Shown: one piece after another, positions 9,587 through 21,879 of the stretch | Layout: every line of letters starts with the position of its first letter | How positions within the stretch are numbered: position 1 is the stretch's first letter | Source: Eutypa lata | Taxonomy: Eukaryota > Ascomycota > Sordariomycetes > Xylariales > Diatrypaceae | Direction: 5' to 3' | DNA length: 64,000 bases | NCBI GenBank assembly: GCA_022661535.1 | Contig: JAKULF010000013.1 | Location: 620,001-684,000, forward strand | Notes under the pieces: model-generated | What the model was told of the DNA's origin: nothing | Database searches by the model: none | What the model saw: only the letters and a program-made list of their open reading frames with translations | Translations under genes and position numbers: made by a program

Positions 9587-11833
9587 ATGCCTTGGCCTGA
9601 TAATAATATGATGACCTTTCATGGCAACAGTGTAAAGAATATACGTGTTGTAGCTGCAAAGCAAAGGAGCAGCCAATTAGTCCAATTTAGGGTTGACATT
9701 ACGGAAGGGAATACCACCGCCCAGCTTTGTCTTAGAGGGACATTTGTGATTTTCGCCCCGTCTCCAGATTGCGTATCTCCCCGGGTAGACAGTAAGTGGA
9801 TGAGTATTTCCCTTCTCAAGAAATGGAAAACGGAATGCGAGGAGAGCCACGAAAGATGCCGAAAATCGACAGTCTTTGAACAAATGCACTTTGATGGACC
9901 ATCCTGGCTCATTGATCTATGGAATCTTTGCCTAGTGCCGGCTCCGGATAGCTCTACGTACGTTGCTCTTAGTTACGTCTGGGGCTCAGCCAAACCTCTA
10001 TGTACTACCAAGCAAAATATTAAGGACTTCCAAGTTCCTGGGGCACTTAATGTCGCAATCAATATGCCCTTGTATTTGCTCTGCTATAGCTCTAAAGAAG
10101 AAAAAGAGGAAAGAAAGCATCTAGGACCTGAAGGGGGGTGCTCCCACCCTTTATAGGGCTCTGTGGAGCTACTCCATCACCTAGACCAGGGGTCTGCTAT
10201 TGTGACACTTAAAGATAGGGGCGAGATGCCCTTGACAATCCAGCATGCAATGGACTTATCCACTCGCCTCAGGGAACGCTATTTTTGGGTAGATACACTC
10301 TGTATTATTCAAGATGATGACGGGCCGAAACATTCAGAGCTTCGCAAGATGGCCGGCATCTATAGCCATGCGACTCTAACCATCGTTGCCGCCAACGGGG
10401 ATAGTGCGATGTGTGGGCTATTAGGAATCCCGGGAATATCAGGGCCCAGACAAATAAAACGGTATCCCTTTCGACTAGGGCGCGACGCGACGATTATTCA
10501 ATATCCACTACTTGGCGACAATGGATCTGAGACAATCAAAATATATGAATCTAGAGGTTGGACCTTTCAGGAGCAGACTTTCTCACGCCGGAAACTCATT
10601 TTCTATGATGGATTTGTTGGATGGGAATGCAATGATTGCTTTAAGATGGAATACTTCAATTCGGATAAAGTACGAGATCAAAATACCCGGCGGCATTGGA
10701 TCTTAACAAAGACTCCCAGCAACGCTCTGATAAACACTAGCAACATTATACCCAGCGTACATGAATGGATGTCAGCGGTGAAGCCGTTCATTTCAAGGAA
10801 TTTGAGCTGCCCGGCAGATGTATTGGATGCGTTCTCTGGAATCCTTGCGGTCCTCGAATTGCGGTATGGTGAAGGTCTTATCTCCGGGATTCCAACTATT
10901 CAGTTCAACCTCGCCTTGCTTTGGGAATCCGGTCGCGTCGTACGGCGCACGTCCAATACGGACTCTGCAAAGGCGTTCCCAACTTGGAGTTGGGTTGGTT
11001 GGCAAGGAGATATTTCCTTTCCGCATTGGGCCAATCACTGGTGGAAACGTTCCATCAATACCTCTCGTGATTGGATGGAGCCAAATGGCGACCGCGAACG
11101 AATATGGTCATCAATACAGTGGTACACTCACGAGAAACTCGGCGATAAAGGCGCTCCAGTTCCGTGCCAGTGGTTCGATCTTGAAGAACAGTTTCAAGGC
11201 AATACAAACGAAGAAGTACCGGATGGTTGGAAAAGATGGCTCCGGTCAGATTTAACAAGCATTGCTCACTTTTGTCGAAGCTGTTATAAACTATCCTTGC
11301 GTCATGGCGTTTCTGCATCTAATGAACTCGACTTGCAGCCCTGTCCAGCTGGACACGACTTGTGTGACTTAACACGTTGGCTAAATCGTCTATTTTACTA
11401 TACCCATGAGTCCGATTCACAGCATCTGTATACATTTCCAATACCCCTGTCAAGTTGTTCGCGAGCAAGGAGTATCGAGCCATCGTTTATTTCTTGTGTC
11501 ACTAATAGTGTTTGGTTTTGGACTCGGTATCAGAGGTCCAGTACTGGCTCTGTGACAATATGTGATGAGAACGACAAACATGTTGGCAAAATAAAACCTA
11601 CTATGTGCGACGACAAGTTAGTATCGTACGGCTTGAGGGTTCCGATCGAGCTAGTTGAATTAGCACAAGGTGGATATTTCAACTCTAGCGAGAGCGTGAA
11701 TGATACTACGAGGTATATCGTTATGTGGATTGAACGGCAAGGGGGGATTGCGTATAGACGGGGTATCGGTCAGATAAATCAAGATGCTTGGGAGAATGCG
11801 GGGAAAACGCGTATTGATCTAATATTAGGATAA
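9587..11833 (+). pseudogene. HET-domain (heterokaryon incompatibility) gene, interrupted
   Basis: HET proteins trigger incompatibility or cell death when unlike strains fuse. The three classic HET blocks are present: YVALSYVWG, then TIQHAMDLSTRL with YFWVDTLCIIQDD and MAGIYSHATLTIVAANG, then SRGWTFQEQTFSRR. The long C-terminal part is variable, as usual. Between the first and second blocks lies a 162-bp in-frame insertion with a TAG at 10154-10156 (separate entry); without it the protein would read smoothly from INMPL into TIQHAM. The first in-frame ATG is 9587, but the frame is open from 9452 and an upstream exon is possible; the N-terminal part looks eroded. The gene is either dead, or rescued if most of the insert (10072-10218) is spliced as an intron. 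Confidence 0.75.
10073..10234 (+). repeat. 162-bp insertion flanked by 9-bp direct repeat
   Basis: ATGCCCTTG occurs at 10064-10072 and again at 10226-10234, and the HET coding sequence is continuous if one copy and the 153 bp between are removed. This is the structure of an insertion with target-site duplication. The core has no clear terminal inverted repeats but contains small hairpins (TGGAG/CTCCA near 10165-10178). GT at 10072 and AG at 10217-10218 would allow an in-frame 147-nt intron, though the donor GTATTT and branch site are weak. Confidence 0.6.
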
Positions 11834-14800
11834 TAGAGCCGGATATAATAGCACGAATAATCCAGAAATAGGCAAATTGTCATAAGTACATATTATCTAG
11901 TTCATAACAGGAACTGATTATTCAATGCTTCGGGGCTGTGGTGTTATCAACCCAGCTCCCCAGCTTTCAAAGTCCCCGTTGGTCTGTAGTGTAGACATGT
12001 GATGCGACTTATATATATCCTTTTTTTTTTTGTCTTTACTTATTTTTTGCTTTGGTGCTGGGACCTCCTGTATAGATCATGCGTAGTCACTATAGCTTTC
12101 CCTTTCTTCCACGACACACTGTGTTTTGAATTATTATTGGCTTTTGATCTACCTCTATGTTGTTAAAGTCGAAGGCTATTGAAGTGTGACCAATTACACT
12201 GCTAGTCCTACCGAGTACAGCAATTAGTCACGGCAACCAGACCACAGTACAAACACTACAATATCACACATTTTACTTTTTAGTATTTTGCCAAACAGCA
12301 ACCCACTCACGACTCTTGACCCATCTCCCAAGCTTTACATCTACATCATCTCCACCCATATATTACCATGGAATTACCATAACATTTCTATCAATCAATA
12401 TTGTGACTTTAGCAATGGTTCCGTTTCGTTACAACTCAAGTAGTTCCACTGCACTGCGAAAAAAAAAAGGGACCGTTATTGCCCTAGTGGCAACAGCTTT
12501 ATATATCTACCGCAATAAGTTCCTAGAGGTTTTCGGATCAGGGCAGAGGAACGTGTTCTTGAGGTGATTGTTCTCAGCCCCTGCATAATCTATCATTGTT
12601 TGTGCCAATTTCGCAACCAGGCTGACTTAATACCATTTATAAACCACAGAAGACCAATGATCTCATGCCGACCATCACACAGAGTATCCCAGAGTAGAAC
12701 TCCTTTGGTAAGCTCACTGAAATGCATCTAGAAAGAGTCTTGATGTGAGCGGAGTCAGCCTAAATAATAGGGTCAGTCCTAGAACATTCGGTCGATGAAA
12801 ACTGCCCGGCAAATGTACACCTCTAATATATCACTAGACTCGACACTATTTAAGGATAGGGCATTAGATAAACAATACCACACCATACCGAAGGCCAAGC
12901 GAAAGCATTGGCATTTATAGATGGCTTAAGGCACAATATATAGCCAGGCCTTCGCTACTGAAGGTGGCTTCGTAATGTGTGTAGACGGCCGTCTGATTCC
13001 CTTCTCTGCGAGCCCAACGGCAAGATTAAATACGGTTGGATGAACGACATCGGACATCCCAACAACCTCAACCAAGAAAGATTCACAGCCCAACAGAGCA
13101 TGTTCACACATGGCCGAAAGCATTAGGCTAGGAACGCCAGTGACACTGGATCATCAACCTAGAACACTGCCCTTGTCGCCTTTGGTGGAAGAACGGCATG
13201 GGTTACTATGGTAATTATATCCTCATGGTGCTGATGACGTATCTGTAAGTTACTAACCTTACTTTGTTTAGCGATCATTTCCAGATCTCTTATGAGGGAA
13301 ACACTTAATGTAATGAAGACAGGGGTACGCTGCGCTTTCAGCAACGAGTATGTTTACTTCGCCTTCACATTCCTGCCACCCTGAACGTCTTCATTTACGA
13401 TAATGAATCCAATCTATAGCAACACCCTCCATTGGCCCACAAAGATGCACGCCAGCAACCAAGTAACTACAAGATGCTTCAAAGAATCATGATACCAAGA
13501 AGGGGAAAATATCAGTTCCCAGACGACGAATCGACGGGATTCCACCATACCCAGCAACAGGCACAGGATACGGTGTATATATGGCCGGTGCCACCATTGG
13601 CAAGGGGGTAAGAACGTTGCAGATCTGCGCGACGAGGCAGGAGTCAAGGCAGGTGTGGGAAATGCGGTGGAGGGGTTGCTTGCCAGTTAGCAGAACACAT
13701 AGACAAGGTCATCGACTTGAGCAAGTGGAAAGCAGAAGGCGGTGGGTCGTTCACTACAGGCTAGATCAAAGACCCGGAAAAGAACAAGACAAAATGAACA
13801 CAGGAGCAAGAAGGAGAAACGCCAGGAAAAAGTCACAGAGAGAGGTCTGCTACCCCCAGAGGAGTTGGTATGGGGAGTGACTCAATGATGCCCCTGAGAT
13901 GGTAGTTATCAGTGGTTAAACATGATGAATAGGGAGTTATAAAAAATAGTCATGACATTAGTCTCCTGGCTCTCGTCTTCCCCGACTGAAAGGATCGTGT
14001 CCCTTTACTTGCTGAGTAGCTTCTGCTTGCAAGGGATGATCGTGACATGCACAGCTGCGACTGTTAGAAAGAGCGTTGCTAGGGTCAGAGCCCTAAAAAT
14101 ACCTTGGATCACACAACGTTGCTTGGCTTTTCCCCTCCCCCCTTTGAGCCACCGACCACAAACATAGTCTGAGCCCAGTAGCTAGTAGTCTCGATACATT
14201 ATGGTTTACTAACCAGACATGGTGCAGGCAAGGATGATACCACCTTCCTACGGAGCCAACCCGCGGCCGCCATGTAAATAAAGAAAGTATGAAGACTTAG
14301 AGGATACAGATGGATATGAGAAAGGCGGTGCAGGCGAGAACGAGAAGTATGAGAGAGACTCATAGCTCGAAGCCCTCATGCAAGATCAAGCCCATGTATA
14401 TGAGACCTTGGAGTTTGCTTAGGGGAGGTATAATAACAAGCTAGTGAAGCCAGGAATGAGGGCACACAAATGCTAGATACTGAAGGTACTCTAGCCCGTG
14501 CTCTAGTTGGCATCTATCTTCTTGTCTGAAGTTCACTCATAGAGGCCCTCTTATTATATTGTAAGACTACACCCAGCTTGCACCCGGACTGAACCACAGC
14601 GCTCATACTACCACAGCACAATAGAAGCAACCCTACAACACCACAAGAACGAATAGGCAGGGCACGATCATGTGAAAGTCAATTTATTTACTCCATGAAG
14701 GCGGTATAAGATTGGACCATTCTGGCCATTATTAGCGTGACCTTAGCCCAAGCAGCCCAAATAATCTGCATCTGGTTGCTTGGATGAATCCCCATGATCG

Positions 14801-14891
14801 ACAGCTCCGCTGTTTTGTCGATAATCGCAGGTATATACATGTTCTCATTCATTCATTCGTTTCTCATAATCGCTCCGAACCAATATCTCGC
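11834..14891. other. Gene-poor stretch with coding relics
   Basis: No intact gene. Protein-like but broken frames appear on the plus strand at about 13540-13690 (with PATGTGYGVYMAGATIGKG, then in another frame ADLRDEAGVKAGVGNAVEGLL) and at about 14288-14420 (KYEDLEDTDGYEKGGAGE). These suggest an old decayed gene. A T-run lies at 12021-12031. Confidence 0.4.
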
Positions 14892-15630
14892 TCATAAAGC
14901 CTTCTGCTTCTGTCCTATCCTGGATCTAGGACTGAACATCTGTATTATCCTGGATATTATAACGCCGGCGACCATCGCGACCTCGAGACCCAGCAGACCG
15001 ATCCACAGGCTGTCCAGGAGGGCTTCGGTCCCCCGTATGCTATCGCTGCCAAGCCCAAGCCCAAGCCCCTCCTCTAGCTTCCACAGCAGCGGGCGGTAGG
15101 AGATCTGCATCGTCAGGAAGGCTTCGAGTACGTAGAACGTATACCAGTAGAGTCTTAATACAGAAGCGTATGAGTTAGTATTTTGTAATTCCACAACGTT
15201 TTCCTTTTTTTCCTGGTTGCATGAACGCATTGCATTGGAAATTTCTTTGGCAGACGGCATAAAGAGAAGAGCAGGGGGCACAAACAGGGGTTAGATAAAG
15301 AACCCTCCCTAACTAGGTAGAGTGGTGGGGGCTGATTGGCAGGTTCTGTTTTTTTTTTGGGTTGGTGATCAAAGATAGAGAAACAAAAGAGAAAAGAAGA
15401 AAGAAAGAGAAATCATGGAACAGCAGCAGCAGCACCGTAAAATAGACAATTGTATTAACTCACTTGCTCCTCTCATTTAACACAGTCCACTGCGGTCGCG
15501 GATCAGCCCACGAAAGCGCGACCTGGAAAACGATTACGAATCCGCAGGCGGTGAAGGCCCAAACCAGGAGTAGGCGTTGGAAGAGCGATAGTTCGTAGTG
15601 GGGGAGGTAGGTTGAGAGGAGGTTAGTCAT
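14892..15630 (-). CDS. Small membrane protein, unknown function
   Basis: Two exons, 15464-15630 and 14892-15153, give 142 residues with total length divisible by three. The intron (15154-15463) has GTGAGT, a perfect TACTAAC branch site and a TTAAG acceptor, which strongly supports the model. Three hydrophobic segments are visible: LLLVWAFTACGFVIVFQVALSW in exon 1, LYWYTFYVLEAFLTMQISY across the start of exon 2, and LWIGLLGLEVAMVAGVIISRI near the end. A basic tail follows. Between the second and third segments is a Leu-Gly repeat (GLGLGLGSD). The family is not recognised. The 310-nt intron is long for this genome and contains a poly-T and CAG repeats. Confidence 0.7.
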
Positions 15631-16497
15631 TTCTCTAATCTTTCAAATTTCCCCTCCTCTTCTTTTCGCCATGTGGAGGGGTATGGGGTTTTTTATAAGA
15701 GAAAGAAGAAAAAAAAAAGATTGGGAGCGAGGCGGCGCCACCAACACCTGCGATTCTGGACACGTTGACCAAATTCCGTGTGACGGAATAGGGATTAATG
15801 GATGGATGGGTGGATTGGATGGAGGCAGGTTGTGTAAGACAAAAAACCAGGCAGTGTAAGATGGATGATGTTACCAATGCCGATGAAGACAGGTAATCAA
15901 GGAGTTATTTCTAATTCTAGAAACCGAAACCTGTAATTATACGACGTTATTAATCGTTTCTGTGATACGTAAGGAACGTCTTCAGGCTTTTCTTGGTCAT
16001 TTGTCAAAGTAGGTAGTTAATGACCACATACCCATTGGGTCAGGGGAGCAGCAAGGGTCATATCCGGGAAATTGAATTAACAACCAGTTAACTAGCCTAG
16101 CCGCTGATGATACCCCCCCATGTTAGGGTCACGGGGACGAAGCAACATTGCGCTTTGGATGGCATACTGGCATAATATGAGCTGGCCAGAACTGGAATAT
16201 GTGTGCAATAGCCCAAAAAGTATATAAGAAAGTACTGGGCCTACTTGAAAATGAGTAAAATTCCGAGGATAGATAACTGTTGCAGGAGGAGATATCTCCC
16301 CAATATCATAGAGTCGTGATGCATTCATTACCAAAAGAGAGGACCCGATTTCCGGGTTCCCGACACCCAAAGCTAGCCAGCCCGTCAAGAACCAATTATA
16401 CTATACATCTATGCAACAGAATCCCTCAACTAGACAAACAAACTCCTGATGCGCTATGAATTCCCCTTCATCCTAGAGTACTAAAAAGAGGTAGGGC
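15631..16497. other. Intergenic, purine-rich tracts
   Basis: Upstream of the small membrane protein and downstream of the heme lyase gene. A minus-strand frame at 16092-16388 (98 codons) has no recognisable domain. Confidence 0.5.
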
Positions 16498-17690
16498 TTA
16501 CTTCCCGGCCAATGCCGCCTGCTGTCTCTCAGCCTCGCGAACATCACCTCCCGAGGCCTTCCACCACGTATCGCATCCCCACCGTAGAGCTCTCTCGGCT
16601 GCGCCAGTCGGCGTAAATGCCGGTCGTACGTCGAGGAAGAAGACGGGTTCGCCGGTCGGTTCAGGGGGGCCGGAGTAGTAGTCGATGATATAGCGGACCT
16701 CCTTCTGCTGGCCGTCGGTGTCGCGCGAAACGTACCAATCATGGCGGTCAAAAGGCGGTTCCGTGCTGTATAAATACCTTAGTTAGCGACGTATTCCAAA
16801 TCAACGTTTTAACTCATAGCCCCCTCCTTAGATAGCACATCGACAATCCAAGTAGAAAAAAGAACTATAGAACTTAAACGAAAGAAACCTACGCAAAAGC
16901 GCCCGGATAAATCCACCCCATAACCTGCAGCATAGCAGCCTTAGGCGTCATATCCTGAGGACGTCCCCGGAACCTCATCAGACTGGGCTGAAGATCCTCA
17001 AGCTCCCTCTGACACCCAAGCCGCCTCGCCTGGTCCTCGAAATTCTGCTCCCCGCGACTGCACAGCCGCCACCCCCTCGTCAACCCCCCCGAGAATCGCC
17101 GCTCCCACTCCATGATCTCGGCCCACGCGCCCTCGTTCAGGAAGTTGTGTACGCTGACCATGCTCTCGACCGCCGTCACATCCGTGTCCGAATACCCCTT
17201 GCGCAGCAGTGCATTGTACATCTGCTGCGGCGAGGGATACTCCCAGTTCTGACCGGAGCCGTCGCCGCGCGGGATCGTAGAGGGGTCGCGGGACGTCGGG
17301 AGCGCTTGGGTTTGCTGCGGGGCGCGGTCTTGGGAGAGGTCGCGGAACATGTAATTTAGGGGGTTCAGTTTCGAGAATGCGGATTGCGACGATGGTTGCG
17401 ACGAGGGTTCCGGTGTGTGCTTTACGGGGCAAGCTGAGGGGGGAGATGAAGAGGTCGTCGGGGACGAGGTATGGGGGACGGGACACCCGGCTGTAGTAGG
17501 AGGTGGCGGCGACGTTAGGGCATCGGCGCTCTTTTGGTGTTTATGCATCGGGCATCCTGGCTGCCATTGTGTGAGTTCGTGAATGCAGATACCCTCTTGA
17601 GATGTGAAAGCGACTTACAGGTGGTGACATGCCATTGCGCGATGGCGATTGGCCTTGAGGCTGAGGACCGTCTGCCCAGAACCAGCCCAT
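16498..17690 (-). CDS. CYC3: Cytochrome c heme lyase (holocytochrome c synthase)
   Basis: Mitochondrial intermembrane-space enzyme that attaches heme to the CxxCH motif of apocytochrome c. Exons are 17619-17690, 16893-17560 and 16498-16765 (introns of 58 and 127 nt), giving 335 residues. Three Cys-Pro heme-regulatory-type motifs lie in the N-terminal part: CPMH (27-30), CPVPH (from 50) and CPVKH (from 68). The catalytic domain follows with [39 protein letters not shown] and [12 protein letters not shown], then [10 protein letters not shown] near the C terminus, all hallmarks of the family. The start MGWFWADG is typical of ascomycete members. It is transcribed divergently from the ABC1 kinase-like gene, another mitochondrial protein. 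Confidence 0.95.
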
Positions 17691-18346
17691 GGTGAGACTT
17701 GGATAGGTATTCTATTTTCTCTATGAGAGTTTATTGAAGGTCGTCGTCGTTATAGGGGGCGTGCGACAGCGTGGTGTAGTGATTCGGTTAGGTATGAGTG
17801 AGAGTTTTTGTTAGGGTGGATTGGACAAGATGATGTTATCGCTGATTGTTCTTGATAACTAGGGAAATGCACCGATAAGCAGTCGCGAACTTTTTTATAT
17901 CACCCACCTTTTTTGCCATTAAAGATCGGAGGAAGACGGAACGAATGACTGATGGAAGGGCCTATGGAACCTGAATCATTTCACATGCTTAACCCGAGTT
18001 CAACCGCTATGGACCTGGTTAGCGTAGGTGGGTATGGTTAGCTAATCCTGGCACGGTGCCAGCAACCTGGGTACAGTACGCAGGTACGAAATACAATAAC
18101 TAAAAAGTGATTTACGTCACTATTGGATGATGATAGCGCTGTTCTGTTCACTGCACTTTGATTTCTAGAGCTCATTCTTTTATTCCTACCTACCTACCTA
18201 GAAGGAACAAGGAGCCGGTTGTATATCCTTTACTTTTAATTTCAATATGCAACTTCTCACTATGTCCTTAAAAGCTATGACTTTGTAATAATGTCAATTG
18301 GCTCTTTTCAAACTGAAATTCACCTCCTAACACAACCCCTGGCGCC
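17691..18346. promoter_or_regulatory. Divergent promoter region of CYC3 and the ABC1-kinase gene
   Basis: 656 bp between two outward-facing genes for mitochondrial proteins. It includes a TACC tandem tract (18187-18199). No specific operator could be assigned, but the arrangement would allow shared control. Confidence 0.4.
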
Positions 18347-20673
18347 ATGAGGCCGGCAATCCTTCTTGGCCGGTTTTGCGCCCGTCGTGCTTACTCTCGA
18401 ATCTCAACGCCGAGCAATGCCCCTATCCAGTTTACTCGACAATATAACGCTTTCCAATTCCAATTCGCGGGTCGTTCTTCAACGTGGAAGAGTTCCCGGC
18501 TCACCCGGAAAGTCCTGAAGGCGGCGGCAGGCGGAGGCGCATTAGGAACAGCCACATTTGTTAAGCTCTCCGAGAAAGAGAACAGCGGGACGGAGCAGAC
18601 GGCTGAAGGGCGCATGCTGGAGGTATCCCGAGAGGAGATAAAAAAGAAGGTGGATGATAACGACAAGGGGTTCTCAAGAGTCAGGCACAAGATCCTGTTA
18701 TGCCTCGATTTGTATATCTGGGAGCCTCTATGGACTGGCATCAGATTCCTCCACTTAGTCGTCATATTTGTACCGGTTATACTTGCTGTGCCTACAATAT
18801 GGGTTGGTAGGAGGCAGTCGAACCACGATAATGAGAGATCTGGTACATTGTGGTGGTATGGCTTCTTGGTGAAGAGCATGGAATGGGCAGGCCCGGCTTT
18901 TATCAAGGTGAGAGAATAGAAACGAGGTTGGTGGCTGAACTGGTCAGCCCCTGAAGCTAACGTATGTCTTCATATAAGCTCGGCCAATGGGCAGCATCTA
19001 GAACCGACATATTTCCTAACAAGATGTGCGAGATCATGTCCAAACTTCATTCTAACGCTCCTGCACATTCGCTCCATGCTACGAAACGGATCGTACGAGC
19101 AGCTTTCGACGGCCGGAAATTCGAGGAAATATTCGAGGAGTTCCAGGAAGAGCCGCTAGGTGTTGGCGCGATAGCTCAAGTATACAAGGCGAGACTGAAG
19201 CCCGATCTTGCAGTGCCCGGGGACGTCGATGTGTCCGACACCACGCGGAATCTCCGGCAAAACGTGCGCCGCAACGTGGACACCGTCCTCAAGAGCAGCC
19301 CGAAACGAGTGCCATCGCACTACGTGGCCGTCAAGGTCCTGCACCCGGGGGTGGAGCGAACCGTGCGACGCGATCTCCGGATCATGTGGTTCTTCGCCTC
19401 CATGCTCAACGTGATCCCGACGATCGAGTGGCTGTCGCTGCCCGACGAGGTGGCCCAGTTCGGGGAGATGATGAAGCTGCAGCTAGACCTGCGCATCGAG
19501 GCGGCCAACCTGGCGCGGTTCCGGAAGAACTTCCGCCACCGCTCAACGGCCTGGTTCCCGTTCCCCTACCTCGAGTTCACCACCCGCCAGGTCCTCGTCG
19601 AGGAGTTCGCCCAGGGCATCCCCCTCGCCGATTTCCTCGAGAATGGCGGCGGCGTCTTCCAGCGCGACATCTCCCAGGAGGGCCTCGACGCTTTCCTGCG
19701 CATGTTGCTACTCGATAACTTTGTGCATGCCGACCTCCACCCCGGGAATATCATGGTGCGCTTCTACGAAACCTCCCAGCCCGATATCAGTCTACGCCGT
19801 CGATCCCACCAGCCATCAGATCGCACCACCACCACCACCAGCCACAGCTCACCGCATCCGGCCGACCAACCCGACGTCACGGAGCAGGTTCTCGCGCGCC
19901 TGCGTCCCCACCGCAAGAGCAAAGACAAAGCAGCGTGGGAGGCGGAGCTCGCGCGCATCGACGCGGAAGGGTTCCGGCCGCAGCTCGTGTTCATCGACAC
20001 GGGCCTAGTGACGGAGCTGAACGCGACGAACCGGCGCAACTTCCTCGACCTCTTCCGCGCCGTCGCCGAGTTCGACGGCTACAAGGCCGGCCAGCTGATG
20101 TGCGAGCGGTGCCGGCAGCCCGACGCCGTTGTCGACAGCGAGGTGTTCGCGCTCAAGATGCAGCACCTGGTGCTGGGCGTCAAGAGCCAGACCCTCGCCC
20201 TGGGCAACATGCGGATCGGCGACGTCCTGCAGCGCGTTCTCGACATGGTCCGCGCCCACCACGTGCGCCTCGAGGGCGATTTCGTCAACGTCGTCATTAG
20301 TATCTTGCTGCTCGAGGGCATCGGGCGCAATCTGGACCCTAGCATGGATTTGCTCAGTTCCTCGCTGCCTATCCTGCGGGAGCTCGGCGCCCAGAGCGGT
20401 GCCGCTATGATGAAGGGTGGTGATTACTCGATGTTCTTTGTTTGGGCCGGGTTGGAGGCCAGGCGGTTCATGCAGGCTAGTATTGAGGATGTACGTTTTC
20501 CCTATCCTATTTTCATTTCTCTCTCCATTTCCCCCTTTTCAGTTACTCTCCAGCTACTTCACACGATATTTGCTTGCACCTTTGATAGCAAATTGAAACA
20601 TACGCTAACCTTTCATTTCTTATTATAGGTCGAAAATTGCGTCAAATACGATCTGTTGGCGCCTAATATATAG
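18347..20673 (+). CDS. CQD1: Mitochondrial ABC1/UbiB-type atypical kinase (ADCK2/Cqd1-like)
   Basis: Exons 18347-18907, 18979-20490 and 20629-20673 give 705 residues. An Arg-rich N terminus fits a mitochondrial presequence, and a hydrophobic segment (LHLVVIFVPVILAVPTIWVG) fits an inner-membrane anchor. UbiB-family motifs appear in order: KLGQ (187-190, split exactly by the first intron), the Ala-rich-loop equivalent GVGAIAQVYKA (248-258), VAVKVLHPG with the ATP lysine (303-311), HADLHPGN (around 437-444) and the metal-binding segment FIDTGLV (525-531). A His/Ser/Thr-rich insert separates the last two motifs. The family acts in coenzyme Q and lipid distribution. The FIKLGQWAASRTDIFP context resembles human ADCK2 and yeast Cqd1 more than COQ8, so the symbol is a best guess. 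Confidence 0.88.
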
Positions 20674-21227
20674 ATGTTGTTTGTATATAAGAAGTCATTC
20701 GGTCTATACAAATGAGCAAATAGACAGATGGATGGACGGGACACGTGTATAGATAAAGCTAGACGAGGAAACACAGGCGTTTTCAACGGCTAGGGAAGGG
20801 TCATCGCATTGCCGGCGTAGATGGCAGCTATGTTTGTATAGATCATCTCCGTACTGAGACAATTTACAATTTACAATTGCAGTAGAGTGATGAATCACTT
20901 GATTGCTGTGTAGTATAGTCACTCTTCATCACCTCAAGCATGAGACGTTTGTATGACAATAGGGGGTAGGTAATCAGTCATCCATGGGCACCTTGGAAGT
21001 CACGGTCCTGACAATTACTGATCTACATTTAATTCAAGAGTTGTTAGAATTGTTGATTATTCAATGATGTACTCAGCATAATAGCAGCTCATCACAATGT
21101 CTACATTGTCCTGAACTTCGATATCTAAATAGACAAGGCCTTCTTAGAGACCGGGGGCCCATTACCACCCACGTGCCTTGTACGTAGTCCCTTGTGGTAA
21201 ATGTGTCCATATAAGGGTTATCGTCAT
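20674..21227. other. Intergenic, no gene seen
   Basis: Contains the 3' UTR of the ABC1-kinase gene. No further feature. Confidence 0.5.
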
Positions 21228-21794
21228 CTAATACGAAAGAGAAAATAAAGAATCATGGAGAATACAACAATGGTGCATTGTAGCTGCTAGAAAGCCTTTA
21301 CCCGAGACAAACGACTTGTTTTGTTCAGATATCGACATGAATGTCCTTGTCTTGGGCCGCGCTTTCTCGATGTCCACTGAAGACTGTCGAAGACTCATGA
21401 TGAACTTTCTTTCTTGGGAAAATTGAATAAATTCCGGGGGATGTCGGCGCTCCTCGGTTGTCAGGAACGTAGTAGTAGTCATCGTTTTTGTTATTCCATT
21501 CCACAGTTTCGTTACTTGGTTCCAGTGTGCTCTTCCGTCGTCGGTAGGCCTATTGTATATATGAATACTTCTAAGAATTGCTGAAAGTACTATCGGCACT
21601 CCGCCTTCATACCCAACACGTATACAGGTCTTCGACCAGAGAAAGCCTCTTACATTACCTTTCCACTCGTCACCATAGGCGGGCACCAACCAAGCCGGTT
21701 CTTGGACCTTCTTTTCATTCTTATCATCTTTAATAAGTCGGTAACCCAAGTAACGAAACAACCAGATCGAGACGAACACAACCCAAGGAATCAA
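21228..21794 (-). CDS. Doubtful open frame, unknown
   Basis: A 188-codon minus-strand frame with an N-terminal hydrophobic segment (WVVFVSIWLFRYLGY) followed by a hydrophilic region with WLVPAYGDEWKGN. There is no in-frame ATG near its start: the frame opens after a TGA at 21798-21800 and the first ATG is about 100 codons in. It is therefore a real gene only if an upstream exon supplies the start. The next gene begins divergently at 21880 and leaves little room for that. Confidence 0.25.
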   Translation of the reverse strand: MIPWVVFVSIWLFRYLGYRLIKDDKNEKKVQEPAWLVPAYGDEWKGNVRGFLWSKTCIRVGYEGGVPIVLSAILRSIHIYNRPTDDGRAHWNQVTKLWNGITKTMTTTTFLTTEERRHPPEFIQFSQERKFIMSLRQSSVDIEKARPKTRTFMSISEQNKSFVSGKGFLAATMHHCCILHDSLFSLSY

Positions 21795-21879
21795 TCCTCA
21801 TCGTCTCGCTTCTTTTCTACTATCACCTATACATACAATTACACACTTACCATACACACGTACGAAAACAACCGCAACA

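Noticed and set aside
12415..12740. Possible two-exon small gene (ATG 12415, intron 12564-12649, about 76 residues with one hydrophobic segment)
   Set aside because: Splice sites are plausible, but the donor GTGATT is weak, the product is tiny and Arg/Ser-rich, and nothing recognisable supports it.
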